A stretch of 41,845 bases of DNA, taken from assembly GCA_031260345.1 (NCBI GenBank), contig JAIRKA010000116.1:1-41845 (forward strand). Reading direction: 5' to 3'. Position 1 is the stretch's first letter, and every line of letters begins with the position of its first letter. This DNA comes from Methanosarcinales archaeon (GTDB lineage Archaea; Halobacteriota; Methanosarcinia; Methanosarcinales; Methanosarcinaceae). Both the position numbers and the translations under genes were made by a program. Positions 10,615-18,734 of this stretch are shown here, one piece after another. A model generated the notes under the pieces. That model was not told the origin of the DNA and did not search any database. It was given only the letters and a program-made list of their open reading frames with translations.

Positions 10615-11970
10615 TTATTTCTTTGTTTCTTCATTGTCGGCTACGGTTTCTTCAATATTTTCGCCCGTAAAAACATTCACAATCGGCATATTTTCACGCG
10701 TCTTCTTCGTTCTTCTCTTCTGTGATCTCTTTGAAGTGCTGCCTTGTTTTTTAGCGAGAGTTTTTTTTTCAGGCTCAGCCGTTTCCGGTTCTTTTTCAGC
10801 CTCTGATTTCTTTTCGTCTTCCTTATCAGTATTCGATTTGCTGGGCTCTTCTCTGGTGTGCTCCTCTTCAACCAATTCTTCTTCCATTTCGATTTCCATA
10901 ATCTCTTCTTCAACGTCTTTTTCAAGCGAATCAATTTCAAGATATTCTTCCGTTTCCAAATCAATTTCTTCAGGTTCTTCCTCTGTTTCTTCGTCCTGTT
11001 TTTCCTTGATGTTCGTGTTCATCAAGTCAAAAGAATCGGCTTTGGAAAGAATTGTTGCTTTTTCGGCGTTTTCCGGATCTTTGATGTCGAATTCATCGCC
11101 TTTAATAAATCGAATGCTGCCGGACGAAACTTTGCCTTCCACAAATGACGTTTCATGAATCCAAACGCTTTTGGCTGAAATCTTGCCGTCAATTTTGACA
11201 TTTTTGTCAATAATGAGTTTTCCGGATGTATTTATTTCGCCTTTGACAACAGACCCCTCTCCGATCAGCGTCTCACCTTTTGAGCGAATAAATCCGTTAA
11301 AAACAAGATTCTTACCGCCGAGGAAGCGTTTGCAGATGATTCTTGTGCTGATATCGCAGTTGTTTCCGATAACGGCATCTTCGGGAACGTTGATGCTTTC
11401 CGATGAAATTTTAGTGCCGATCGGAATCACAAAAAATCTGCCGCGGCTGAGAACTTCAGACATTTTGTTCTCATCCATGTTTTCGAAGTCGATTTCTTCA
11501 TCATCTTCGAATAATTCATTGAGCGCTTTATCGATTTCCTCGCTGGATTTGCCGAGTCCGATCATCGCGCGGATATACAGAAAAATAAAAACCATGACGG
11601 GGAGCGGATTTCTCACAACGACCCAGCCTTTGGATAAAAAGCCGCCGTTGAGTTTGACTTCCTTGCCGATATCTAAATCGCCTTCAACAATGATTTTGCC
11701 GTTAACCGCCGTGAATTCCCCGATATAAGCGTCGCCGCCGACGTTTACGTTTGAATCGAATTTGCACCAAACATCTGCGCGGAGGTCGTCATCTGCATTG
11801 ATTTCGCCGCCAATGTGAACGCCTTCGCCAACCATTAAAAATCCGCTTTTGATGTTGCGCGCAATCATTGCATGATTCCCGATGATCATATCGGCTTCAG
11901 TGACGATATTTTGATCGTCAATGGCAGCATTATCGGGAACAACAAATGTTGTCAGGAAATTTTCAGGCAA
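10615..11970 (-). CDS. bactofilin-like / polymer-forming membrane protein with long charged tail
   Basis: About 451 residues. Repeated short beta-strand units (VGEGVHIGGEINADDDL, VNVGGDAYIGEFTAVNGKI, GEGSVVKGEINTSGKLIID, VKIDGKISAKSVWI) look like the right-handed beta-helix of bactofilins and related polymer-forming proteins. One hydrophobic segment (PLPVMVFIFLYIRAMIGL) between two beta-helix blocks may anchor it. The last about 130 residues are a disordered Glu-rich then Lys/Arg-rich tail. An AAGGAG lies 10 nt before TTG 11970, favouring that start; a TTG at 12006 is the alternative. Role unknown; a structural or membrane scaffold is inferred from the fold only. Confidence 0.7.
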   Translation of the reverse strand: MPENFLTTFVVPDNAAIDDQNIVTEADMIIGNHAMIARNIKSGFLMVGEGVHIGGEINADDDLRADVWCKFDSNVNVGGDAYIGEFTAVNGKIIVEGDLDIGKEVKLNGGFLSKGWVVVRNPLPVMVFIFLYIRAMIGLGKSSEEIDKALNELFEDDEEIDFENMDENKMSEVLSRGRFFVIPIGTKISSESINVPEDAVIGNNCDISTRIICKRFLGGKNLVFNGFIRSKGETLIGEGSVVKGEINTSGKLIIDKNVKIDGKISAKSVWIHETSFVEGKVSSGSIRFIKGDEFDIKDPENAEKATILSKADSFDLMNTNIKEKQDEETEEEPEEIDLETEEYLEIDSLEKDVEEEIMEIEMEEELVEEEHTREEPSKSNTDKEDEKKSEAEKEPETAEPEKKTLAKKQGSTSKRSQKRRTKKTRENMPIVNVFTGENIEETVADNEETKK

Positions 11971-12125
11971 GCGGCAGCAACTCCTTGGATATGGCGTGAA
12001 TAGCAATGGTATGTGTGATAGTTGTAATCAAATGATTATAGTAACAGTAATGAATATGATTAACCGATTTAAAATTATTGTCAAACACAGCGAGCGATTT
12101 TATAATTTTTATTTAATTTCAAATG

Positions 12126-12623
12126 TCACTCATCTTTTTCTTCTTTATCAATTCCGCTTCGAACCAAAACGGCGGCGCCTTGGCTGCTGTGAAGAATTTC
12201 CCGCGGCGACAAAGCAAGCTGTCCCGTGGCAAGAAGATTGTCATTTTTGTCGGTGACAAGAATTTCCTCCATTGCTCGAACATCAGGGTCAATGGAAATA
12301 ATATGTTTGCAGAACGCGGTTTTTCCTTTCGCGACAAACGGAACAGCGTCATCAACAACGGCAACGCGCATAGCAGGCGCTTTCAAGTAAGCGTGCAGTC
12401 TTCTTGCGCCTTCCATGCTGAGCGTGAAGAATCCATCTTTGGCGCGGACGGTCGCGATTCTTTCGCCTCCTGAATGAACCTGGCGAATACGTTTGGTTTT
12501 GGAAAGCTGAAATTTCGAATTATCGTCAAATAAGACAGCTCCCACTCCTTTTCCGAACTGGTAGTCGGCCATCATTCGAACGCGTTTCAAACGCGCTTCC
12601 TGTGTTGTCGGTACGCTTGTCAT
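12126..12623 (-). CDS. PUA-domain RNA-binding protein (archaeal)
   Basis: 165 residues. The C-terminal about 80 residues form a PUA domain (MRVAVVDDAVPFVAKGKTAFCKHI, DVRAMEEILVTDKNDNLLATGQLALS), a module used by archaeosine and pseudouridine enzymes to bind structured RNA. The N-terminal part (KRVRMMADYQFGKGVGAVLF...RIATVRAKDGFFTLSMEGARRL) resembles stand-alone archaeal PUA proteins related to tRNA-guanine transglycosylase C-termini. No catalytic domain is present, so it is probably an RNA-binding accessory factor. Starts at ATG 12623. Confidence 0.8.
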   Translation of the reverse strand: MTSVPTTQEARLKRVRMMADYQFGKGVGAVLFDDNSKFQLSKTKRIRQVHSGGERIATVRAKDGFFTLSMEGARRLHAYLKAPAMRVAVVDDAVPFVAKGKTAFCKHIISIDPDVRAMEEILVTDKNDNLLATGQLALSPREILHSSQGAAVLVRSGIDKEEKDE

Positions 12624-12779
12624 AAATGAATAACTCGATTTTAATTGAAGGTAAATAATGAGTGAGAATAATGATTGATAATTTAAATAGTTGTTTCAAA
12701 AAACGAGAAAAAGGATGAAATAAAAATCGGAGGCGATTTAAAATTATTGAAAGCCAGTTATAAAAATAAATGAAACGAT
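12624..12779. other. short AT-rich spacer with an orphan ribosome-binding-like site
   Basis: No gene seen. On the plus strand at about 12726-12740, ATCGGAGGCGATTTAAAATT resembles the leader of the zinc-ribbon gene (ATCGGAGATGATTTAATT) but is followed by only a TTG and eight codons before a stop. It could be the remnant of a lost gene start beside the accessory ADP-ribosyltransferase locus. Confidence 0.3.
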
Positions 12780-12962
12780 TTAATTTTTGTTTTCAATTTT
12801 CGTTCCATCTAATCGGAGTCCCCTGCGAATTCTTTCATCATGCCATCTTAGATTTTCCAATGCAAGTTTACGCTCTTTTTGTCGAATTTTTTTTTCTTCG
12901 GGTGATGGCTCAGGCGCTTGCCCGAGATAGGTAAATACTTCATTTGCATCTTCTGCGTGCAT
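12780..12962 (-). CDS. small charged protein downstream of the ADP-ribosyltransferase-like gene
   Basis: 60 residues, rich in Glu, Lys and Arg. It probably has one long helix (SPEEKKIRQKERKLALENLR) followed by WHDERIRRGLRLDG. I do not recognise a family. It is likely real: its ATG follows GGTGTGAT, a good match to the archaeal Shine-Dalgarno, and it starts 20 bp after the ART-like gene on the same strand, which suggests co-transcription. It could be an antitoxin or immunity partner, but only gene order suggests this. Confidence 0.55.
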   Translation of the reverse strand: MHAEDANEVFTYLGQAPEPSPEEKKIRQKERKLALENLRWHDERIRRGLRLDGTKIENKN

Positions 12963-12982
12963 TTTATCACACCAGTTGTTTT

Positions 12983-13663
12983 TTAAATTTCTTTAATTTT
13001 CCATACTGTTATTAATTTATTTAAGGATGCTGAAATTTGCCGCTTTTCATAAAATATATCAACGATTTCATAAGCAATATCCCTTGGTCTCAATACTTCG
13101 TGTTCGCCTTTATCAATGTATAATGCTTTCATTTCATCTTTTAATTGTAACTGAAATATTATCGGGCTTTCAGGATCTGTGTATTGATAGGATTGATTTA
13201 TGTCTAAACTGAAACTTCTAAATGCTTTTTCTTCGAATGTTCCGCCGACGTTTGAATTTTTCATCCAGTCAATATTGCTGACGCCTCGGTAAATAAACGG
13301 ATTTCCTCTTATCTTGCTTTTCCGAATCGCATTATCAATATTAAAAACGGCGCTGTCAATTAATTTCTTTTCTTCGTTTGCCAAATTGTCATAAAAATTT
13401 GGAAATCGGCACCTTGAATTAATTGCGTAGCACCATGGTTTATCTTTCCAAGAGTTCGGTACTTCAAAACCCCAGTCCGATTTTTGATCATTCCAAAAAT
13501 ATAAATCTTGATAGCAGCCGATAAAATATTTTTCAATCGGCAGCAAATCCTTTCTGTCGGTATACGGCACTAACGTCCAGAGAAGCTCTCCGTATTCATT
13601 CGGTTTTTCCGCAACAACTGATGTTGAACGATTCGTTTTGATTTTGTTTTCATAGGATACCAT
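12983..13663 (-). CDS. ADP-ribosyltransferase-like protein (R-S-ExE motifs)
   Basis: 226 residues. The C-terminal half shows the order expected of toxin-type mono-ADP-ribosyltransferases. Arg126 is in FIYRGVSN (NAD-binding Arg). A Ser-Phe-Ser at 150-152 in KAFRSFSLDI is the STS-like strand. Glu187-His-Glu189 in IDKGEHEVLRPRD is the catalytic ExE, with the usual E-x-L-x-P context after it. Residues 1-115 do not resemble anything I recognise. No signal peptide is seen, so it is probably intracellular. It would transfer ADP-ribose from NAD to a protein or nucleic acid target; the target is unknown. AT-rich and absent from the housekeeping context around it; likely accessory DNA. Confidence 0.65.
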   Translation of the reverse strand: MVSYENKIKTNRSTSVVAEKPNEYGELLWTLVPYTDRKDLLPIEKYFIGCYQDLYFWNDQKSDWGFEVPNSWKDKPWCYAINSRCRFPNFYDNLANEEKKLIDSAVFNIDNAIRKSKIRGNPFIYRGVSNIDWMKNSNVGGTFEEKAFRSFSLDINQSYQYTDPESPIIFQLQLKDEMKALYIDKGEHEVLRPRDIAYEIVDIFYEKRQISASLNKLITVWKIKEI

Positions 13664-13767
13664 GAAATCTTCATCGCAATTGAATAATTAAGCTGATTGA
13701 TTTTTTCAAAATGCAAACTGTTAAAAACATGAAAGCCGATTTTCTTTTAAAAATTTGAGATAAAATT

Positions 13768-14352
13768 ATGCCTGACATTATTATCCTTTGGGACAGTCCG
13801 CTTTTTTTTGAACGTATGTTTGAAGAATACGGCATTTCTTCAATCGTCGCGGCACCGGCTTCTTTATACTCTTTGCATCTGCCGCCGGCAAAACTTTTGG
13901 TTGTTCCGACAGGATTTACTTATCCCGAACATGCCGCCGTCAGCAATGCGCTCGCAGATCAAAAAATTCAAAAAAAGATTTTTGATTTCGTTGAAAACGG
14001 CGGTGTTTTTTTGATGTTTTCACCGCTGAAAGAAGTCAGCACATGCAGAGCCTGCAAAGAGCCTGCCGTTACATCGCTTGAACGCTTCGGGTTAGAAGGC
14101 GAATATGTGCAGACCGACATCCTGATTCTTCGAAGCAGCACGCTTACGGGTGACACCGACTCCGTTTATTGCGACGGATATTTTCAAAACATCAGCAATT
14201 CATTTTCCGTGATTGAAAAAGATGACACCGGCCGGGCTGTTCATTTGGAAATGAGCAAAGGAAAGGGCCGAATTATTTTATCCTCCATTCACGAATTTTT
14301 ATCCAAAACATATTTCAGCTCTCTTCTGACAGGTCCGAAAGTGAAACTATAA
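13768..14352 (+). CDS. hypothetical protein, class I glutamine amidotransferase-like fold
   Basis: 194 residues. The alternation of short strands and helices (PDIIILWDSPLFFERMFEEYG, KLLVVPTGF, IFDFVENGGVFLMFSPL, GKGRIILSSIHEF) resembles a ThuA/GATase1-like flavodoxin-type fold. A clear catalytic Cys-His-Glu triad is not visible; the CRACKEPA loop holds two cysteines instead. Function unknown. It lies 42 bp upstream of mutL on the same strand and may share its promoter. Confidence 0.55.
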   Translation: MPDIIILWDSPLFFERMFEEYGISSIVAAPASLYSLHLPPAKLLVVPTGFTYPEHAAVSNALADQKIQKKIFDFVENGGVFLMFSPLKEVSTCRACKEPAVTSLERFGLEGEYVQTDILILRSSTLTGDTDSVYCDGYFQNISNSFSVIEKDDTGRAVHLEMSKGKGRIILSSIHEFLSKTYFSSLLTGPKVKL

Positions 14353-14394
14353 ATGAAACAAAATTGAAATGAATTGAAAAAAAGAGAAATAAAA

Positions 14395-16422
14395 ATGAGC
14401 AAATCGTCTTTCATTCATGTTCTGGACCCGGACACCATTAATAAAATCGCAGCCGGTGAGGTTGTTGAGCGCCCCGCTTCCGTTGTTAAAGAGCTGGTTG
14501 ATAATGCGATTGATGCCGGCGCAAAAAACATTCGTGTTGAGTTAAAAGACAGCGGAAAGACTTTGATTTCCGTTCGCGATGACGGCAAAGGGATGTCCCG
14601 CGAAGATGTTTCTTTGTCTCCGATTAAACACGCAACGAGCAAAATTTCAAGTATTTCCGATCTTGAAAACGTTTTGACAATGGGTTTTCGAGGTGAAGCG
14701 CTTGCAGCGATCAGTTCCGTCTCTAAATTCGAAATCATTACAAAGCGAAAAGAAGATTCAACGGGAACACGTCTTTATTTGGAAAACGGCAAACAAGAAA
14801 TAACCGACATCGGTACGCCTGACGGAACAGCCGTTAACGTGAAAGAACTTTTTTACAATACGCCGGCGCGTTTGAAGTATATGAAAACAGATGCGACAGA
14901 ACTGTCTCATATTGCAGGCATGGTCAGCGATTTGATTCTATCGAATCCTGAAATTTCTTTTACGCTGATCAATAACAGCAAGACAATTTTATCCAGCGCG
15001 TCTTCAAATTTGTTCAATTCGATTATTGATATTTTGGGTCATGAAACCGCCCGTGTTATGATGGAAATACCATCAGAAAATATGGAAAACGTCTTAGATG
15101 AAGGGAAAAAAGAAGCGGTCAATCAAATGAAAGCGCTGACAGAATATGCCGATATGGAAATTTCAGGCTACATTTCAAAGCCGACTTTCAGCAAAACAAC
15201 GGCGGAAAATCTGTTTTTCATCATCAACAATCGCCCTGTCACTTCAAAAGAGCTTATCAAAGCGGTTCGCCTCGGCTATTATACAAAACTTCCGAAAGAC
15301 CGTTATCCGACAGCCGTTATTCATTTGAAAATCAATCCTTCCGAAGTGGATGTGAATGTTCATCCGAGAAAAACAGAGGTTCGCTTCAAAGATGAAAGCA
15401 GGTTGGTGAGAATCGTTTCCGATGTCATTGAAACAACGCTTCGATTGTATGAATTGGCGCCGAAAGTGTCGGCAAATGAAGCGAAGAAGCTCGTTGAAAA
15501 ATCGTTTTCCGATTACGGTACGCCTCAAAAGTCTGAAGCTAAAACTTCAGAATCGGATTCAAAATCGAATCCAAATTCGGACTCGGAAATTAATTATGTT
15601 AAAGAAACACGGGCGGCATATACCACAAAGCCCGCTTCACACCGAATCGAAAAGGCAGAGGCAGAAAGCGAAAAAACTTCTAAAACGACAGCATTTGGAG
15701 AACTTTCTAATGCCGCTGAAAAATGCGGGTCGGGGCACGCAGCTCCGGTAAAAGATACGGACAGACGCCTGAAAGCAACAGAAAGGCTGCTCAATGAAAA
15801 CAAAAAAAGCGGCTTAACGGATGAGCCAAAAACACCGTCGGAAGTCAGCATTTTGGATAACATTCGTGTTGTCGGCCAAATTTCAAATCTTTATATTTTG
15901 GCTGAAAAAGACGGCGGTCTCTTAGTCATTGATCAGCATGCTGCACATGAGCGAATTTTTTATGACATCATCAAAAAGCAGGAGAATATTTCTGTTCAAG
16001 AATTGATTTCCCCCGTTGTTATTAATCTAACGCCGAAAGAAAAAGCACTCATGGATGAGTATATTCCGTTTTTGGAAGAAGTCGGCTTCGGCATTTCCGA
16101 ATTCGGCGACTATTCTTATGCAGTCAGTTTCGTTCCGATTGTTTTCGGCAGGATGGAAGATGTTTCAGCTGTTCATGACTTTATTTCCGATCTTCTCTCT
16201 TTTGGAAAAGTCAAAGGCGAAACCGGTATTCGTGATACAGTTGCTAAACGAACGGCTTGCAGAGCCGCAATTAAGGCCGGCGCTTCCTGCAGTCCGGCAC
16301 AAATGGAAGAGTTGATTCGCCAGCTCAAGATGACCGAAAATCCGTATTCATGCCCGCACGGAAGACCGACGATTTTGATTTTTTCGCAAAAAGAGATTGA
16401 AAAATTGTTTGAGCGGTCTTGA
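14395..16422 (+). CDS. mutL: DNA mismatch repair protein MutL
   Basis: 675 residues. The N-terminal GHL ATPase has IAAGEVVERPASVVKELVDNAIDAGA, DDGKGM, KHATSKI and GFRGEALAAISSV. A long low-complexity linker (about residues 360-475) is rich in Lys, Ser, Glu and Asn. The C-terminal dimerisation and endonuclease domain has DQHAAHERIFYD, ACRAAIKAG and CPHGRPT. The endonuclease motif is normally DQHA(x)2E(x)4E; here the last acid is Asp. ATG 14395 (MSKSSFIHVLD) is preferred over an upstream TTG at 14374. It partners with MutS, encoded about 6 kb away. Confidence 0.97.
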   Translation: MSKSSFIHVLDPDTINKIAAGEVVERPASVVKELVDNAIDAGAKNIRVELKDSGKTLISVRDDGKGMSREDVSLSPIKHATSKISSISDLENVLTMGFRGEALAAISSVSKFEIITKRKEDSTGTRLYLENGKQEITDIGTPDGTAVNVKELFYNTPARLKYMKTDATELSHIAGMVSDLILSNPEISFTLINNSKTILSSASSNLFNSIIDILGHETARVMMEIPSENMENVLDEGKKEAVNQMKALTEYADMEISGYISKPTFSKTTAENLFFIINNRPVTSKELIKAVRLGYYTKLPKDRYPTAVIHLKINPSEVDVNVHPRKTEVRFKDESRLVRIVSDVIETTLRLYELAPKVSANEAKKLVEKSFSDYGTPQKSEAKTSESDSKSNPNSDSEINYVKETRAAYTTKPASHRIEKAEAESEKTSKTTAFGELSNAAEKCGSGHAAPVKDTDRRLKATERLLNENKKSGLTDEPKTPSEVSILDNIRVVGQISNLYILAEKDGGLLVIDQHAAHERIFYDIIKKQENISVQELISPVVINLTPKEKALMDEYIPFLEEVGFGISEFGDYSYAVSFVPIVFGRMEDVSAVHDFISDLLSFGKVKGETGIRDTVAKRTACRAAIKAGASCSPAQMEELIRQLKMTENPYSCPHGRPTILIFSQKEIEKLFERS

Positions 16423-16467
16423 TTTTATTTTAATTCATTTAAGAATTCCAAATAATGAGGTTGACAG

Positions 16468-16986
16468 ATGTCATTTTTATCAGACGCAGAAATTCGAGAA
16501 CTCATTTCTCAGGAACCGCCGCTTGTCGAAAATTATATTGATTTGGACAAACAAACACAGCCGAACGGCTTTGAAATGACGGTTGCGGAAGTTTATGAAT
16601 TAAACGGCTCGGGCGCAGTCGATTTTGATAACAGCGGAAGAAGAACGCCTGAGAAAAAATTACTTCCTTTCGGTGAAGACGGCTGGCTTCATTTGAATCC
16701 CGGCGTTTACTCAATCGTTTTAAATGAAATCGTCAGCCTTCCGAAAAATCTCGGAGCGATTGCTTATCATCGCTCCAGTCTGACGCGAAGCGGCGTTGTT
16801 CTCGGAACAGCTGTTTGGGATGCGGGTTACAGCGGGCGCAGTGAATGTCTTGTCATCGTTCACAATCCGGCAGGCTTTGACATGAAAAAAGATGCCCGAG
16901 TCATGCAGCTTTTGTTTTTCAGGCTTGGGACCGATGTTGATAATTTGTATAATGGGATTTATCAAAATGAGAATGTGAAGAAGTGA
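16468..16986 (+). CDS. dut: dUTP diphosphatase / dCTP deaminase-family protein
   Basis: 172 residues. Trimeric dUTPase fold motifs are present: AYHRSSLTRSGVVL (motif 2-like), TAVWDAGYSGR (uracil-binding beta-hairpin with the catalytic Asp) and ARVMQLLFFRL. In this family Ser-Ser in the HRSSL motif and Asp-Ala-Gly-Tyr bind the nucleotide. It would hydrolyse dUTP to dUMP, keeping uracil out of DNA; a dCTP deaminase activity cannot be ruled out from sequence alone. Starts with MSFLSDAEIREL after a GAGGTTGA ribosome-binding site. Follows mutL by 45 bp, so a repair/nucleotide-hygiene operon is plausible. Confidence 0.88.
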   Translation: MSFLSDAEIRELISQEPPLVENYIDLDKQTQPNGFEMTVAEVYELNGSGAVDFDNSGRRTPEKKLLPFGEDGWLHLNPGVYSIVLNEIVSLPKNLGAIAYHRSSLTRSGVVLGTAVWDAGYSGRSECLVIVHNPAGFDMKKDARVMQLLFFRLGTDVDNLYNGIYQNENVKK

Positions 16987-17068
16987 AGTTTTATTTTTTT
17001 GATTTCAATCAGATTGAAACAAATTTAATTAATTTTAAATATTATCTTGTCTTTGTTGTATTTAGACG

Positions 17069-17127
17069 GGTAAAGCCATAAAGACGTGTATCCTGTGGAT
17101 GCGCGCTTGAGAGTTCTTTATGGTACC
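17069..17127. other. structured inverted-repeat element at the 3' end of the DUF3800 gene
   Basis: Outer stem: CCATAAAGA at 17076-17084 pairs with TCTTTATGG at 17115-17123, extended by GGTA (17069-17072) with TACC (17124-17127) across a 3-nt bulge. An inner hairpin ATCC-TGT-GGAT lies at 17090-17100. On the minus strand it directly follows the DUF3800 stop codon (17131), so it could be a 3' UTR structure or terminator. It could also be a small RNA or the scar of a mobile element. I do not recognise it. Confidence 0.5.
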
Positions 17128-17130
17128 GCT

Positions 17131-17799
17131 TTATTTTTTCATTTTCTGTTTTTCAAATGTATATTCTTCCTGTTTTGTTTTATCAATAAGATTTGAAAAT
17201 TCATCTCTTTTCAATGTAATTTTTTGATATTCTGACCATGCTAAAATATCAGCGAATTGGAGACCACTCCACATTTTAGAATCATTGTGATAAATCATGT
17301 TTTCAATTACATGACATGAACTGTATGACTTTAAAGTTTCAATAAAATATGCATTGAACTCATCTCTTAATTCTTTTTTATTTTTGGATTTATCAATTCT
17401 GATTTCTAAGCTTGTTTTTTCAAATGGGATACGCTTTGCAATCTCTCCGACAATAATGTTGTATAATTGATTCTTATTGTTTTTTTCTAAATAATTCTAC
17501 AGATGCTTTTTTTCTGCGATAATATGAACAATTTTGATGTCTTGAATTTCGTTTAATTTGACAAGTAATCGCTTTATTATTGTCTCATTTAGTTTACTGC
17601 CTTTCAATTCATAACTTTTTTTCATTTCTTTTTGGGGCGTATTTCTTCGAATATTTTTCATAATACGGTCGAGTTTTGAAGGGTCTGAAACAAATAACGC
17701 CGTTACGATGAGGTGGGACGAGCTTTTTTCAGAATGAAATCCCAAGTCTCCGCTTTCATCAATGTATACAAATATCGGCATAAATGAGTGAGAGTGCAT
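17131..17799 (-). CDS. DUF3800 protein interrupted by one in-frame UAG (probable pyrrolysine or readthrough)
   Basis: 222 codons if UAG at codon 101 (17497-17499) is read as an amino acid. Before it: PIFVYIDESGDLGFHSEKSS and the ELKGSKL segment, typical of the DUF3800 N-terminal half. After it the same frame stays open for 121 codons to a TAA, with IRIDKSKNKKELRDEF and the family-like C-terminal block WSGLQFADILAWSEYQ. No other frame disruption occurs, and no start codon with a ribosome-binding site follows the UAG, so this is one gene. UAG would be inserted as pyrrolysine by the tRNA-Pyl/PylS encoded at the window start; a nonsense-mutated pseudogene is the alternative. DUF3800 proteins have an RNase H-like fold and unknown function, often in defence or mobile contexts. 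Start could be ATG 17799 or 17781. Confidence 0.8.
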
Positions 17800-17878
17800 T
17801 TGGAGCTTATTAATAAAGTGAAATTTTCAAAAACGATAAATTCAAATAGGCTCGGTAAGCCAATTTCGTTTTAAAACC

Positions 17879-17892
17879 CAAATATATACCTT
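17879..17892 (+). promoter_or_regulatory. TATA-type promoter for the pilin-like gene
   Basis: CCAAATATATACC is an archaeal TATA-like element about 70 bp before the ATG at 17956, in the divergent spacer between the DUF3800 gene and the pilin-like gene. A leader of about 40 nt would follow. Confidence 0.45.
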
Positions 17893-17955
17893 CCCATTTT
17901 GAAAAAATCGGCATCTTTAACAACTCTCCCGTTTTTGTTTCTTTCGTGATCTTGG

Positions 17956-18555
17956 ATGCAAGTTTCTTCTTTATTGCTGATTTTAATTACATTTTCACTC
18001 GCCGGCGCTCTCTTTCTCGGTATAGGGCCGCTTCTCGGAAACGTTTATGATTTTTCGCCTGCCGCCCCCATTAAAATTGAAATTGTTGATTTTTCGGGCG
18101 GCGATCGTTACAACGACTCATCCCGTTTTCAAGATAATATTTTGGTTTTAAGACATGCCGGCGGCAGCTCCGTTTCATTAGACTCTGTTTCCATTCAAAT
18201 CACAGGAAAAGGAAATGCTTATTCGGGAATTCCGGGGTCGGGCGGAAGGATGATTTACGGTGATATTTCGGTTTATTATGAACATATCAACAGCAGTAGA
18301 AAGAATTCAGATTTTGAAAGAAATAATCGAGAAACTCTCAAAGACGGGTTTTGGTCTCCCGGAGAAACGCTTACGCTGACCGGAAACGACAGCCTGAATA
18401 CAACCGTTTCAAGTGTTTTTGTTTCCGTTAACGGCGAATCCGGGACTTCCAACAATTACGGATTTTCATCCAATCAAACACTCGAAATACGAATCTATCA
18501 AAAAAACAGGATGGGAAATCCACAGCTTGTTCTCAAAAAAGAAACGGCCGTTTAA
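17956..18555 (+). CDS. secreted or membrane-anchored type IV pilin-like protein
   Basis: 199 residues. One N-terminal hydrophobic helix (residues 4-28, LLLILITFSLAGALFLGIGPLL) is followed by a Ser/Asn/Gly-rich beta-type domain (KIEIVDFSGGD, DNILVLRHAGGSSVSLDSVSIQITG, FWSPGETLTLTG). This is the pattern of archaeal pilin-like surface proteins, where a conserved strand ends in HxGG. A prepilin-peptidase site is not clear because no charged leader precedes the helix; an in-frame TGA lies just upstream of the ATG, so the start cannot be much earlier. Several N-x-S/T sites suggest glycosylation outside the cell. Confidence 0.6.
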   Translation: MQVSSLLLILITFSLAGALFLGIGPLLGNVYDFSPAAPIKIEIVDFSGGDRYNDSSRFQDNILVLRHAGGSSVSLDSVSIQITGKGNAYSGIPGSGGRMIYGDISVYYEHINSSRKNSDFERNNRETLKDGFWSPGETLTLTGNDSLNTTVSSVFVSVNGESGTSNNYGFSSNQTLEIRIYQKNRMGNPQLVLKKETAV

Positions 18556-18623
18556 AAATAATCAAAAAAATCTGAAAGTTCGGAATAGAAATCCTGTTAA
18601 CAGAAATCTGATACAATGGAAGG

Positions 18624-18630
18624 TTATATA
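18624..18630 (+). promoter_or_regulatory. TATA box of the XPD-like helicase gene
   Basis: TTATATA about 105 bp before ATG 18735. Transcription would start near 18652, downstream of an ATG at 18633. That argues for 18735 as the translational start. Confidence 0.5.
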
Positions 18631-18734
18631 CAATGAATGGTTTGTTTTCTAAGATTTGTTTGATAATCAAGCGAAAACAAATTGAATATTTTCACTCCCC
18701 ACGCAATTTGTTTTTAAAACAGGCCGGCAGAATA

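Noticed and set aside
10589-11158. Plus-strand Ser/Phe-rich frame opposite the bactofilin-like tail
   Set aside because: Mirror of a low-complexity Glu/Lys-rich coding strand.
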